A stretch of 64,000 bases of DNA from Macrophomina tecta (taxonomy: Eukaryota; Ascomycota; Dothideomycetes; Botryosphaeriales; Botryosphaeriaceae), in contig JAKSGN010000043.1 of the NCBI GenBank assembly GCA_024180945.1, forward strand, positions 372,001 through 436,000. The letters run 5' to 3'. Positions 36,601-48,802 of the stretch are shown one piece after another. The notes under the pieces are model-generated. The model did no database searches, was not told the DNA's origin, and was given only the letters and a program-made list of their open reading frames with translations. Within the stretch, counting starts at the first letter, position 1; each line of letters begins with the position of its first letter. A program made the translations under genes and the position numbers.

Positions 36601-38117
36601 AGATATAGCTTAAGAAGGAACTGAATAACTCGCTTATTTTAATTAAGCTACTCGCCCTAGCGATATATCTTAAAGGTAATAAATAGAAGCGTAAAATCTA
36701 AAAAGCCTACATAAATAATATAATAGCTTAAAAAATTAAAAAACTTAAAAATAACCCCTAGATAATTAAAAACGTAGACAATATAATTCTATTTTTAGAA
36801 CTAGTCTATATTTTAGTTAAACTATAGAAAGAGCTTATAAAAGATATATATAAAGTTCTAGTATACGGTTATTAAAGAATAAATAAGATAATAAAGTAAA
36901 TTATAAGAAGCTACTATTTTCTAAAACTTAGAAGAATTATTTAAAGAATAATCTTATAATATAATCTTTATATTAGAAGTAAGGCTACGAGATATATACT
37001 CTACGAATTACTTTAGCTACTACTAGTACTAAAGTGCCCTTAGTAATCTATCTTACTAGACTTTATTATAGATCTATCTAAGTTAAGAAAACCGCTTACT
37101 AAGATTAAGTATAACTTAATTCTAGTTATCGTTAATAGAATAATAAAGTATATATACTACCTACTATATCTTAAGTTAGTAAATGCGGAAGAACTTACCT
37201 ATATATTTCTAAGAATAATTTTTAGTAACTATAGATTATTAAAAGAGCTTGTATTAGATAAAAATTAACTATTTATATTCTAATTCTAGTAAAGTCTTAC
37301 TTAATAACTTAGAGCTAAGTATAAGCTCTTAACTATAGTATATCCTTAAATAAATAAATAAATAGAACGAATAAACTAAATACTAGAATAATACTTATAC
37401 TACTATCTTAACTATATATAAGATAACTAAGTCGAGCTATTACCGCTTATATAATTCGCGTATAATAGCTTAAAGGTATCCGCTATATAAAAATTTCTAT
37501 TCTACGCTAACTATAAGTACGAGCTAATAGTCTATAAATATTTAATACTAAGTGAGTTATTAGCCTAAAAAGAAATTCTTAAAGTAGACTAGCTAAAGAT
37601 ACTTTATAAATAACTATATCTAGACCTTAAATTTATAGCTCTATAAATAGGTAAATACTATAATAAATAGTACTAGAAGATACTAAAGCTTAAGAGAAGA
37701 AATAAAGTTTATCTTCTTAGTAAAATTTTTAAATAAAAAAAGAACGACTAACTAAGTAAAAAATTAGACTTTAAAAAAATCGATTTCTTTAAAATTAAAG
37801 AATAAATTAGAAAGGTTAATTTCCGCCTTAAATTACTAGATATTATATAAATATATCTAGTGTTTTATATTATTCTACTTAAACTAGTACCTTAAGATAC
37901 TATACTACTATACTAAATAGAAGAAATTATACTAAAAAACCTAGATACTAATAAAAATAAAGACTAAAATATAGAATAAGTCCTAGATAGTAGTTATATT
38001 AATAGTTAGTTTAGATACCTTCTTAAATAGAAGAAAGACTAGAATAATATCTAGAAACTACTAGAACTCTATAACTATTAAGAACTTATTAATAAGTTCT
38101 ATCGCTAAAATCTAAAT
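33700..38117 (+). pseudogene. Element 1 pol remnant: RT, RNase H, integrase, chromodomain
   Basis: RT lies at about 35215-35760: FILFILKKNSKLHLYINYK, then LNDITIKN, and the active-site box reads YLDNILIY in place of YLDD, the change expected from TpG to TpA in GATGAT. RNase H follows at about 36110-36490 (VETDAFNYTIEVVL, then a DYKNLLYF motif), and integrase at about 36690-37560 (DFIIDLSKLRKPL core). A C-terminal chromodomain lies at about 37965-38117 (VLDSSYINSQFRYLL). TAG/TAA stand at most expected Gln and Trp positions. Gag precedes at about 32340-33700. Reverse transcription is impossible in this copy. Confidence 0.8.
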
Positions 38118-38545
38118 TAACTAATACCGCTAACTCGTTATATATAAAGAACCTAAAATTAAAATTAAGAAATAAAGACTACCGCGTCTAATTTACTAGC
38201 TTAAAATCCTTATGTAGTATAGATCCCGAACTAGCGCTAGGAGACCTAATAGACTAGAAAGAATCTATAGTATTATTAGCTAAGATATCGCTACGTAAAC
38301 GCTTTAATAATCTCCCCGCCTTAGTATTTATAGAATTAATAGGCTTTCTAGCCTTATAAGCTAATTTAAGGTAATCTAGCTTCTTAAGCTTCTCTACTAT
38401 TTAAATCTTCTAGGAAATTATTAGATTAGCCCGGCGATATAATAGTTTTTATTACTTTTCTATATAGTCTAAATAAGCTATAAAAGTACGTAATTCTTAA
38501 CGCACTTTCTACTCGTCCTGCTCGACCTTTAATAAAGCCTAATGA
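38060..38545 (-). pseudogene. Element 1 antisense ORF (coiled-coil-like)
   Basis: On the minus strand between the pol end and the 3' LTR. Read through TAG/TAA, it gives a helical, Lys/Glu/Arg-rich stretch (ELRTFIAYLDYIEK, KLLYRRANLIIS, IVEKLKKLDYLKLAYKARKP) and then LLKRLRSDILANNTIDSF, SIRSPSASSGS and SLFLNFNFRFFIYNE. It shares the latter half with the frame at 10860-11270 in another copy, and the TFIA-helix with the antisense frame of element 4. The 3' end may overlap the chromodomain end of pol by some tens of bases. No known family recognised. Start uncertain. Confidence 0.55.
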
Positions 38546-39799
38546 ATATAGAGAACTAAGAGAGATAATTAGATAAAAAATAAACTAGAAAAGAAAGATA
38601 TATAATTAAAATTATCTAAACTACTAATATTATAAGTAGATTTTTTCTAGTAAGTATACTTTCTATAATAGATATAAACTCTATCTATCTTATAAAATAT
38701 AAAAGAAAAATCTAACTCGTCTTTACTAGTATTAGTAAGAAGATAAAAAGAATAAAAAAAAGATATTATAAAACTATTTTAATTAATCTTATTATCTAGA
38801 ACTAAATATTTAGTATACTAGATAGAACGCTTACGCTTTCGAGATTTAAATAATATAGTAAAAAACTTATAGAAAAAGAAAGAAAAAGAAAAAAACTTAA
38901 AGATATAAAGCCTATAAATAAATCTTTAGGCTAAAAATTCTTAAAAAAGAAAATAGTATTATAAATCCTAGAGAATAAGAGCTTTATAATTCTATAAGTA
39001 GAAGACTAGTATAAAAAGAAGTATTATAGAGACTAAAAACTCTTATAAGTAGTAGAGCCACACGGCTAGAATACCCATACGAAAAAACTAGCCTTAAAAA
39101 AAGATAGTATATATAGTTCTAGACTAAATAGTAATAGAAGCCTATATAAAAGTAATACCCGCGTAGTATAGTAACTACTTAAAAGAATAATAGAACCGAG
39201 TTTTTATAGAAAAAAGATACCTATAGAAAAAAGAAGATAAATTAAAAAACTAACTTCGGGCATAAGAGATAAATAAAAGAATAGTAAATATATTATCTAC
39301 TTATCTAGATAGAAGTCAAGTTTCGAAAAATAGGCCTTAGCGCCTAAGTTATATAAAGATCTACTAAGATTTACCTTAGATCTATATAGATCTAAGGCTT
39401 ATAAATCTAAACTCTAAAGATCTAATATATATAAATCTAGATTATTATAGCTTTTCTATAGTATATAGATATACTTATTAGATAGTACGTTAACTTTTAT
39501 AGTTAACTTAAGATTCTAATATAGACTTATTAGAGATAATAAGCTTAACGTATATCGTATACTAATCTATTATATAACTACTATCTATTATTTTAATTTT
39601 TTACTCTTCTCTTCTTCTTTAAGATAAATCTTACTACTATCTAACCCTACTAGATAACTCTAAAGCCTAGTAGAAGAGGCTATTATTATATTATCTACTT
39701 TTCTCTTAGAGAATTATCTTCTTTTAACTACTTACTAGGCTTTAGTATTTATAATGTAGCTTAGTAATTCTATACTTAAGCCTTACCGCTTTATAGTAA

Positions 39800-40440
39800 T
39801 AAGTAATTCTACTAAATAGTTAGAAAATAGCTAAGTTAGTAAAACTTATACTAAGTATTTACTAATATAGAATAAGAATTACTATATAAATAAACTAAGA
39901 CTACTACTATATAATTTTTTTATTTTTTTTCTTCTCTTCTTTAGCTTAGAAATTTATTATTTTAAAACCTACTTTAAACTTATTTATTATAAGTTATAAT
40001 ACTTTTTAAGTTTATTATACTAAGCTCTTACTCTTCTATATCTAAATATCTAACCTTAGCTTATATTAGATAAGAGAAATATAATTATATCTATACTTTT
40101 AACTCTAGCTAATAGATATTTATTCTACTAAATAATACTTATAAAGTTTTATTTAATTTTTTTTTATATTTCTCTAACTTTTTTTAATCTTAAGAATCTT
40201 TATTATATAAATCTTACTATTACTTTTAGTAGTAAATACTAGTATATTATATATTACTAGTTTTTTTTATAGAAGTTACTATTTTATTTTAGTAGTTTTA
40301 TAATATACTTCTCTATATAGTACTAGTAAAAATATATTTAATATTTTTATTTATCTTTATATTTTTTTTAGATATACTACTTTTAATATTAATTACTTTT
40401 TAATTATTTTTATTTATAAAAATAAAGAACTCTTTTACTT
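39800..40440. other. AT-rich RIP DNA between nested elements
   Basis: Original host DNA, or an older repeat, into which copy B of the solo LTR and element 3 inserted. No frame or motif seen. Confidence 0.5.
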
Positions 40441-40879
40441 TTAGTTATTATAACTCCTAGAGAATAAGAGCTTTATAATTCTATAGATAAAAAGCCCGCA
40501 CGGGAAGAGATATTATAAAAACTAAGAATTCTTATAAATAGTAGAGCTATATAACTAAAATACCCGTATAGAAAAACTAGCCCTAAGAGAAGATAGTATA
40601 TATAGTTATTACAATAATAGGCCCTAGCATACCCTTAGAGTGCTTATACCGTGCGTTCTATATGCTTATCACGTGCTACGCACGGGCCCCTAGTATATAA
40701 CGCCACTAAGGGGTAAATTCTATACTACTAAGAATTCGTATTTAAGAATATACGACTCTTCTAAAAACTTCCTACTTATAACTAGCCTATTTACTTATAA
40801 TTAAATCCTTCTTAATTCCTTTCGGAAAAACAGCCGGCCTTAAAGGGCTATATATAACGATTTTAACGAAAAGAACGAT

Positions 40880-43800
40880 TTTACGATAATAGAAATAAGG
40901 GGCTAATAAAGCTATTCGAATACTTAAGGCGAACGAATAGAAATAGGCTTATTAACCCCCGAAGGCTATTAAACGCTAATCGTTGATAAGAGCGCCTAGG
41001 GCGTTAAACGCCTAATAGGCGACGCGGCCGAACTAGGAGCGCCTATAGCTATCGACGAACTATAACGCTTACGTAGCGCACCTACGGAAGGTATACCGAA
41101 AGCCGAGCTCCTAGAATATCTTAACCGCGTTAAGGTTCTATAATAGCTATAAGCGGTCCTTAATGGCGAACTACCTACCGTTCCTACGCCGAATGTAGGC
41201 GAAACGTATACGAAAAGTAAAGTAGACGATAGCGAAAAGCGACTTAACCTCCTCGTAAGAAACTTACCTCTAAAACTCGAAGGCCTTACTTAGGGCTTAT
41301 ACGACTTATAGATAAATGCGGTAGAGATACGTTTCGGCGTATACTAGGCGAATAAGAACTACCTTAGAAGAATCCTCTAGGCTACTAAAGGGCTATCTAA
41401 ATATAAGATCCTCTCCTAGCACGTCTAAAGACGTCTAATAAACTAGAAGAAACTAGTACTACTCTAGTAGAAGTTTAAGACGTTAGTATAGAATTATATT
41501 TATAACTCTATTATCCACCGCCTTGACAACGCTGTTAGTTATTATACTACAGTAATAAAGGAGGGCTAGAAGTTTATAAAATTCTACGCCTAAATAAAGA
41601 TGTACGAGGATAAATTTACGTATTAGATTTAGAACGTAGATTACTATATTAACTAGATTTACTCTTAGCTCCTACTATCTATACGTACGGAGCTCGTGCG
41701 CCAGTCCTTTCTTATTAGAGTATAGGTAGAAGAGGATTTAGTAGCTAAAATCTAACGCGTTAAGTAAACGCTAGAGATAATAAGGTCCTATAAAAAGAGC
41801 GAGGACGGGTAGTAGTTATAGAAAACTAAGCGCCCTTTTACTACTCCTAGCCTAGGACGCAACGGTCCCTATAAGGGTTTTAGGAATAGTAAGAAGGCTA
41901 AAGAAAACTAAAGGTCCGAAGCTTTAGCTCTCCTAAAAAATATAGGCGATTCGTATGGGTCTAGTACCCCGAACGTAGGCGAAAAGCAGGCTAAAGACTA
42001 CGCTAACTAGGCGAACTATAAAGATAAGTAAGGCTTAGAAAAAGAAAAGCTCTAATCGCTTCCCTCTTCTCCTTACGGTTAGGGCCTTAAACAGAAGATA
42101 GTTTAAAATATATAGAAATTATCGCTTTAATAGAAACCCTATTCGGTCCTACTAAAATTCGAGTATTAATAGATTATAGTTACGACCTAAACCTCATGTT
42201 TCTTAAATACGTAGAGCGACTTACCTTATAAAATATATAAGCTAGTACTAGGCCGTCTATTTGCCTTCTTAATAATACTACTGTTACGTTGCACGACTCT
42301 TATTATATAGGGGTTACTACGTACGACTTAGGGGGTGCTACGCGTACTACCAAACCCTAATCTTACTAAAGTAGCTCGTTTACGGACTATAATACTATAC
42401 TTAGTATACCCTAGCTCGGGACTACCGGGCCGGTTATCGATTTTAGAAGAGAAACATTTTACTAGAGTATAAACTCGCTAGAGCGTGTATATCTAGTAAG
42501 CGCTACTAAATTATTTTAGAACTTAGAACTAGGAAAGCCTATTTACTTTCTCTAGCCGTCTAACTACTAGCTCTCGCCTACGGGTAATCTAGAAAGTTAA
42601 AGAAATAACTTTAACTCTTTCGTAGCCCTCTCGCGGGCGAAAAGTATACTAAACGCACGCGAGAAGTAGGGCGAGAGTAACTAAAATTTAAAAGAACTCC
42701 TACCTAACTAAACTCTCTTTTATCTACGGGGGCTGTACTCCCGTATCTAAAGAGTATGCGAATCGTATAAGGAACTCGCCGGTTTAGTAGACGCACTACT
42801 AGCTAAGATAGCTAAGAAGGTCCGCGACGAGATTCTAGATACTTATAGAAAGTACTTAGATGTATTTTTAGACGAATAAGCTACTAAGCTACCGCAATAT
42901 ACTAAGTTTAATTATACTATTAATCTCGTTGTAGGTTTTAAGCCACCGTTAATGCCCCTGTATAGACTCTTCTAATCCGAACTACGAATCCTTAGGGAAT
43001 ATATTAACAAGGCCTTAGAACGGGGGTGGATTAGGTATAGTAAGTCGCCTACGGGCGCGCCTATTCTCTTTACCCCTAAGGTAGACGGCACTATGCGGTT
43101 ATACGTAGATTATAGGGGCCTAAATAAGGTTACGGTTAAAAATAGCTATTCTATACTACTAGTAGGCGAGCTGCTAGACCGCCTAAGCACCGTAAAGATC
43201 TTTACTAAACTAGACCTACGCGATACTTATTACCGAATCCGCATAAAGGAAGGTAATAAGTAAAAAATAGTATTTAAGACGCGTTACGGGTATTATAAGT
43301 ACCTAGTTATACTATTTAGCTTAACTAATGCACCCGTAATCTTTTAGTCGTATATCTACCGAGCCCTAGGAGGCCTAGTAGACACGATTTACGTAGTATA
43401 CTTAGATAATATACTTATATACTTAGCGGATAAGTCTTAGCACATCGAGTACGTTAAACGTATTCTCTAAAGATTACGTAATTAGAACCTCTACGTAAAA
43501 CCGTCTAAATATAGCTTTTATATAAAGCATGTTAAGTTCCTAGGCTTTATCGTTACTTTCTAGAGGGTTGTTATAGACCCCGTAAGAGTCGAAGCTATTA
43601 AGAACTAGCCGAAGCCGTAAAGCTACCGTAATATTTAGGTTTTTCTAGGCTTTACCAACTTCTACAGGCGCTTTATATAGAATTACTCTACGATAGTTTA
43701 ACTACTAACTAGCTTACTAAAAGAAGTAGCCTAAGATCCTAATCCGAGAGCTAAACGAGCGCCGAAAAAGAGGCTAACTAAATAGTATAAGCCCTAGAAA

Positions 43801-46085
43801 TAGCCCGTAGGGGCAAAGTAGGCGTTTAGTAGACTAAAAGTATACTTTACGTAGGCTTCTATACTATAGTACTATAATCTAAATCTTCTAGTTATACTAA
43901 TTACTGACATATTAGACTATACCTATGGCAGTATCCTTCTCTAACCGCTAAATAGAGAGAATAACCAGCGCTATTAGTACTTTATTACGTATTTTAGCTA
44001 TAAGTTCGCTAGTACTAAAATATAGTATGACACCTACGATAAGAAACTCTACGTGATCGTATAGTACTTTAAGTATTAGAGGCCTTACCTAGCACACGTA
44101 TAGACGCCGGTACGGGTATTATCTAATTATAACAACCTACGTTATTTTATAACGACCAAGAGCCTTATGGCTTAATAGGCTTAGTATGCTAAAGTCTTAG
44201 CTAAATTCGATTTTAATATTAAATATAAGCCGGGTAAGTCTAATCTAGCGGACGCCCTTTCGAGGCATCTAGACTACGCCCTTAGCTTTAAGGAGGGTGA
44301 TAAGCGTATCTACCTTAATACTATATTATCTATACTACAATGCAAACTCTAGATTTAGGGGTTAGAAGAACTCCTATGCACTACTAAGGACCTTAGCTAA
44401 GAGCACGAGGAAAACCTACGTATAAATGGCGGTAGTAATTACCGAACCGCCTTAGTCTATTCCGTTACTTATAAGAAGCACGATAAGTTCGCTTATAAGG
44501 GCCTAGTACCTTCGGTATATACTTACTACGAGGGAGCTAGCACGAGCTTAGTATAAAGCTTCGTACTTTGATCTATAGTAATAGTAGCCGCTATAACCGA
44601 AATAGCGTTCGAAGCTACTCCTAAATCGTTAGTTAATTTTATTTACACCGAGTAATGAAGGGACGCCTTCTACGTAGACGTATAAGAATAGCTTACGAAA
44701 AGGGTGCTTTTAGCGTATAATTAGTATATGATCGACGAGCAAGGACTCCTACGCTATAAAGGGCGGGTATACGTGCTAAAGTATACTTCGCTACGCGAGG
44801 AAATCCTACTTAGGAATTATAACGATCCGAGTAGTAGCTATTACGGTATCCGCCGTACCTAGGAGGTACTTTCTAGGAAGTACTACTAGAAAGGCATTAC
44901 CGCGGACGTTAGAAAATATATATAAAGCTACGATGCCTATTAACGTAATAAGGCTCGCCGGTATAAGCCGTATAGATTATTATAGCTACTACTAGTAGCC
45001 GCTTAACCCTATAGATACTACTTTCTTAATTTTATTACGGACTTGCTAGAATCCGTAGGGCGAGATAGTTAAGTATATAATATAGTTCTCGTACTTATTA
45101 ACTATTTTACTAAATATATACGTTATCTACTAGTTAGGAAGACGATTAATAGAGTAATACTCACGGACCTTATTGTAAACGACGTCTTTATATAATTTAG
45201 GCCGCCTAATAGCCTAGTCTCGAATAGGGGCTTAACGTTTACGAGCTAGTTCTAGAGCGAATTATACTATAATCTTAGAATTAAGTATAGACTAAGTACC
45301 TCCTTTTACCCGTAGATAGACGGCTAAACGGAGAGGTAAAATTAGGAGTTAGAGGCATACCTACGCTATTATATTTTCTAGAACTAGTTAGACTAGGTAA
45401 AGCTTCTCTAGTAGGCTTTATACGCCTATAACTAGAAAACCTACTCTTCTATAGGCTTCGCACTAGTTTAACTAGATGCGGGGGTGGAACCTAACTTCTA
45501 GAACGGGGTTTAGAATAACCTTAATAGGAATTCCCTAACCAAATTGGCCGAAGCAGCTAAAAAGCACACGGAAAGTATACGAAAAGTATAGAAATCGGCG
45601 GCGAAATCCCTTAAACACTTCTAGGAGCTCTAAACGAAATATTATAACTAAAACTAAACTAAAATATATTTTAATATTAGATAACTAGTCCTTCTCTTAG
45701 TAAGAAATATTAAAACCAAATAGCTTTATAAGAAACTCGATAATTATTACCTAGGACTATTTTAGATTCTAGAGAAGATTAGCTTCTAGGCCTACCGCTT
45801 AGACCTACTATAATCTATATCTCGGCTATATACTATTTTTAATGTTGTATTACTAAAAGCTTATACGGTAAGGCCAGGGTTCTAACCGCTACTAGTTAAA
45901 GAAATCGATAATAGTAGACACTAGAAAGTTGAAGCTATAGTGGCCTATAAAGAAGGGCTACTAAGGTAATACCTACTTAAATAGCTCGGCTAGCCCTATA
46001 AATATAACGAGTAGAAGTAGGAAGAGGAGCTAGATAATTATAGAGAGCTTCTATAGAATTACCTTAAAGAAAACCCTATTTCCTA
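40880..46085 (+). pseudogene. Element 2 gag-pol remnant with C-terminal chromodomain
   Basis: Gag at about 40880-42060, protease-like region near 42130-42260, and RT at about 42870-43500 (GAPILFTPKVDGTMRLYVDY, KIFTKLDLRDTYYRIRIKEG, box YLDNILIY at about 43397). RNase H is at about 43890-44290 (KPGKSNLADALSRHLDY) and integrase at about 44740-45480 (YFLNFITDLLESVGR core). The chromodomain at about 45922-46085 reads KVEAIVAYKEGLLR, YLLK-LG and YKYNE, with TAG where the aromatic Trp residues are expected. Stops are almost all TAG at Gln/Trp sites, so the frame was intact before RIP. Confidence 0.82.
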
Positions 46086-46249
46086 AAACGCCTCGCTAAA
46101 ACGCAAGCGAAACGCAGGCGAAACGCAGGCTATAAGTAAGCTATAGCGAGGGCGCCCCCTAGGATTAAAGAATAAGAAGAAACATTAGGGAAAATACTTA
46201 ATTTATAAAGAAGGGCCCTAAAGGAGTATCTACTTTATATTTAAGCTAT

Positions 46250-46945
46250 ACTAAAACTACCTCTTATCTGTATTAGATATTCTCGTAAAGCATTTATTCT
46301 TAAACTCCTCGTTTACTACTTCGTTAGTTAGCTTTATTAAGCTAATCCTACCTAGTCTAGCCTAATAACGCTGCTAATTCTCCGAGCGCGATATATTGCG
46401 CGTATACTACTAGTTATTACGGCCGCTAGTAGCCGTAATCTCCTTCGCCTTCTACTTCTTATATACCGACACCGCCTCTTCTAACGCACCAGCGTACTTA
46501 TATAGCGCAAGCACGTCCTTCTTTATAAACTCTAGCACCTCCTTATCGGGAGCGCCATCAAAGCTATCGTAATAGAACGATAGTAAATTAGTAGTATAGC
46601 GGAATTAAGAAAGAACCTAAAAATAAATTTTATTATTAGTAACGAGCATAAGCAGCATAAAAGTATATAAAAAGTATAAAGAAAGTAGAGAAAAAGTATA
46701 CTTACTAGAGTATATTTATAACTACTCTTCGTATACTAATTATACTTGGTATAGGGTGGATTCTTAAAGTAGATCTAGCGAAGCCCCCTAAGAAGCTCTA
46801 CAGGCGTAAAATTAACCTATACTTTACCCTTATAGTAGCGCATCGTGCCCTAGTAGTGTACGTAACGTATATAGTATATTACTACTAAACTAGGCTATGG
46901 CTAAAGATAAGAAAGAAGCTTTACTATATTACCCGTAATAGGCAT
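46250..46945 (-). pseudogene. Element 2 antisense ORF with a predicted intron
   Basis: Minus strand, between the chromodomain and the 3' LTR. The frame starts at ATG 46945 (MPITGNIVKLLSYL), continues through VIYYIRYVHY and GTMRYYKGK, VNFTPVELLRGLR, to 46706. An 89-nt intron 46705-46617 (GTAAGT...ACTAAT...TTTTTAG) joins in phase to SFYYDSFDGAPDKEVLEFIK, KDVLALYKYAGALEEAVSVY and a charged tail (ISLIKLTNEVVNEEFKNK). About 225 codons if TAG/TAA are read as former Gln/Trp. Apart from these the frame is clean and not repeat-like. Function unknown; the true stop is uncertain. Confidence 0.55.
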
Positions 46946-48003
46946 CTATAGAAGCTTATTATAGGAGTAACCTAAGTAAACGAAGCCGAAAGGGGTCTAT
47001 ATAGTAATAGTTATTTAGAAGAAAGGAGTAATAAAAAGGGTTAATATTAGTTAAAGACGTTTTAGTTAAAGAAGAGAAGCTAGATCTAAACTATAAAAAT
47101 CTAGGGGAGTATAGAGGGTTATTATACCTATTAAAGCTATCGAAAAAAATGACCTCGTACCCTATAAGTATTATTAGCACGCATAAGTTACTAATTAGTA
47201 TATTCGCTAGTATTATTATATAAGGCTAACTTCTATTATCCTTAATAGCAATAATACCTAATAATAAAGAAAAAACCGCGCTAACGTACTATTACCTACA
47301 TTTTCCGTGTATATAGTATACCGCTAGTATTGCTAACAATCGCTTAGCGATATATTTTCTTATTTTTCTATTAATTTATTGCTCTTTGTTTATTATTCGT
47401 AGTAATGGCTACGTAATAAGGCTAATTCGCCTTACTACACAACGCCTATAGCTGATGTATAATACTATGTCCTATATAGTAATTAGGTGCACTCTTTTTC
47501 CTTACTAAAGGTTTTTTAACGAGGCACTAACACAATACCTTCTAATAGAAATCGGGGCGATTCCTACTAGAAGGGGGGATAGTATTAGAATAATAGGCCC
47601 TAGTATACCCTTAGAGTACTTATACCGTGCGTTCCACGTGCTTATCACGTGCTACGCACGGGCCCCTAGTATATAACGCCACTAAGGGGTGAATCCTACA
47701 CTACTAAGAATTCGTACCTAAGAATATACGACTCTTCTAAAGGCTCCCTACTTATAACTAGCCCATTTACTTATAATAGTCCTAGACTAAATAGTAATAG
47801 AAGCCTATATAAAAATAATACCCGTATAGTATAATAACTATTTAGAAGAATAGTAGAACTAAGTTTTTATAGAAAAAAAATATCTATAAAAAAAGAATAT
47901 AGATCTAAAAAACTAACTTTAGATATAAAAAATAAATAAGAAAATAGTAGATATATTATTTACTTATTAGAGTAGAAATTTAATTCTAGAAAATAAACCT
48001 TAG

Positions 48004-48802
48004 TATTATAAATGAAGATTAAATAAGGGCGCTTAGATTTTAATAAAATTTTTATTACCTAGTTTAGTTAAGCTTAAGGCTCTATAAGTTTTAAGAATCT
48101 TAGAAATAAGCTTAGATAAATTTCTTAGAATTAAAAAATAGTTAAATTACTTACTTAAAGAACTAATCTAGTAGAAAAATAAAGAGACTTATATATATAG
48201 CTAGCCGGGACTTAGAGAGGGACTTATTTAGCTATAAATATAGATCTTAATCTTAACTTAATTAAAAGTAGGGTAGAAATACGCTTCTATTAGTCCGCGG
48301 ACTTCTAGATTATTATATTTATAATAAGAATTAATAATTAAATTCTAAGTCCGTAGTTTAGCTTTAAGAGACTAATCTAAATATCTCGTTTAGTCTTAGG
48401 CGTCTTTCTAGGTAATCTAGATATATTACTTAATAACTCTTAAACGAATAACGCTAGCGCTAATATTCCCTAAAAAAGTTACTTAGTAACTAGGCTAGTC
48501 TCTTGTCCGAAAGTCTTATTCCGTTCCGAGAGGTTAACCTCCAGGTAGGTGCAGGGTGCTTAGGGGGGTAGGCCCGGTTTGGGCCCTCGGGCCTGCCTGC
48601 CAGGCTGGGTACGGCCTACTACGGGCCCTATTTCTTGGTTTTTCCAGTTTTCCAGCTATAAAGTCCGTGGATTCGGCCTAACCCTAAAAAGGCTAGGCTA
48701 TAGACTTTTAGCAAAGACTATTCTAGATAATTTAGCTTATTAGAATTCTTAGTCAGAGGCCTTAATCCTTAGTAATCTTAGGGTAGAGTGTTGTTTATAA
48801 TA
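48004..48802 (+). mobile_element. Solo LTR, 799-bp family, copy 1
   Basis: Starts TATTATAAATGAAG, ends TTGTTTATAATA (originally TG...CA), with target duplication CTTAG at 47999-48003 and 48803-48807 inside the LTR of element 3. A GC-rich block at about 48540-48640 escaped RIP. The inverted second copy is at 54135-54927. Confidence 0.88.

Larger units (their letters stand above)
31556..39690 (+). mobile_element. Element 1: Gypsy LTR retrotransposon, family 1, full length
   Basis: 8135 bp with two 734-bp LTRs (31556-32289, 38957-39690), ends TATTATAAA...ATTATA (original TG...CA). The target duplication is CTATC/TTATC at 31551-31555 and 39691-39695, and the empty site is visible in copy A (CTATT). 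Its left LTR is notably GC-richer than the right one (for example GGAACGCCCGCACGG against GAATACCCATACG), so RIP hit the two unequally. The interior has gag, protease/RT/RNase H/integrase and a chromodomain on the plus strand, plus an antisense ORF near the 3' LTR. All frames are stopped. Confidence 0.92.
31044..39794 (+). mobile_element. Solo LTR (611-bp family), copy B, split by element 1
   Basis: Left part 31044-31555, right part 39696-39794; together they rebuild the same unit as copy A at 6989-7600. The outer target duplication is GTAAC at 31039-31043 and GTAAT at 39795-39799, differing by one C-to-T. Element 1 sits inside it with its own duplication. Confidence 0.88.
40607..47775 (+). 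mobile_element. Element 2: chromodomain Gypsy (chromovirus), full length
   Basis: 7169 bp with two 193-bp LTRs (40607-40799, 47583-47775) starting TATTACAATAATAGG / TATTAGAATAATAGG. The exact target duplication is ATAGT at 40602-40606 and 47776-47780, in the LTR of element 3. A purine tract AGAAGGGGGGATAG immediately precedes the right LTR. RIP is moderate: GC and many CpG remain, and the LTRs still hold CACGTG and GTGC motifs. It is younger than its host element 3 by position. Confidence 0.93.
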
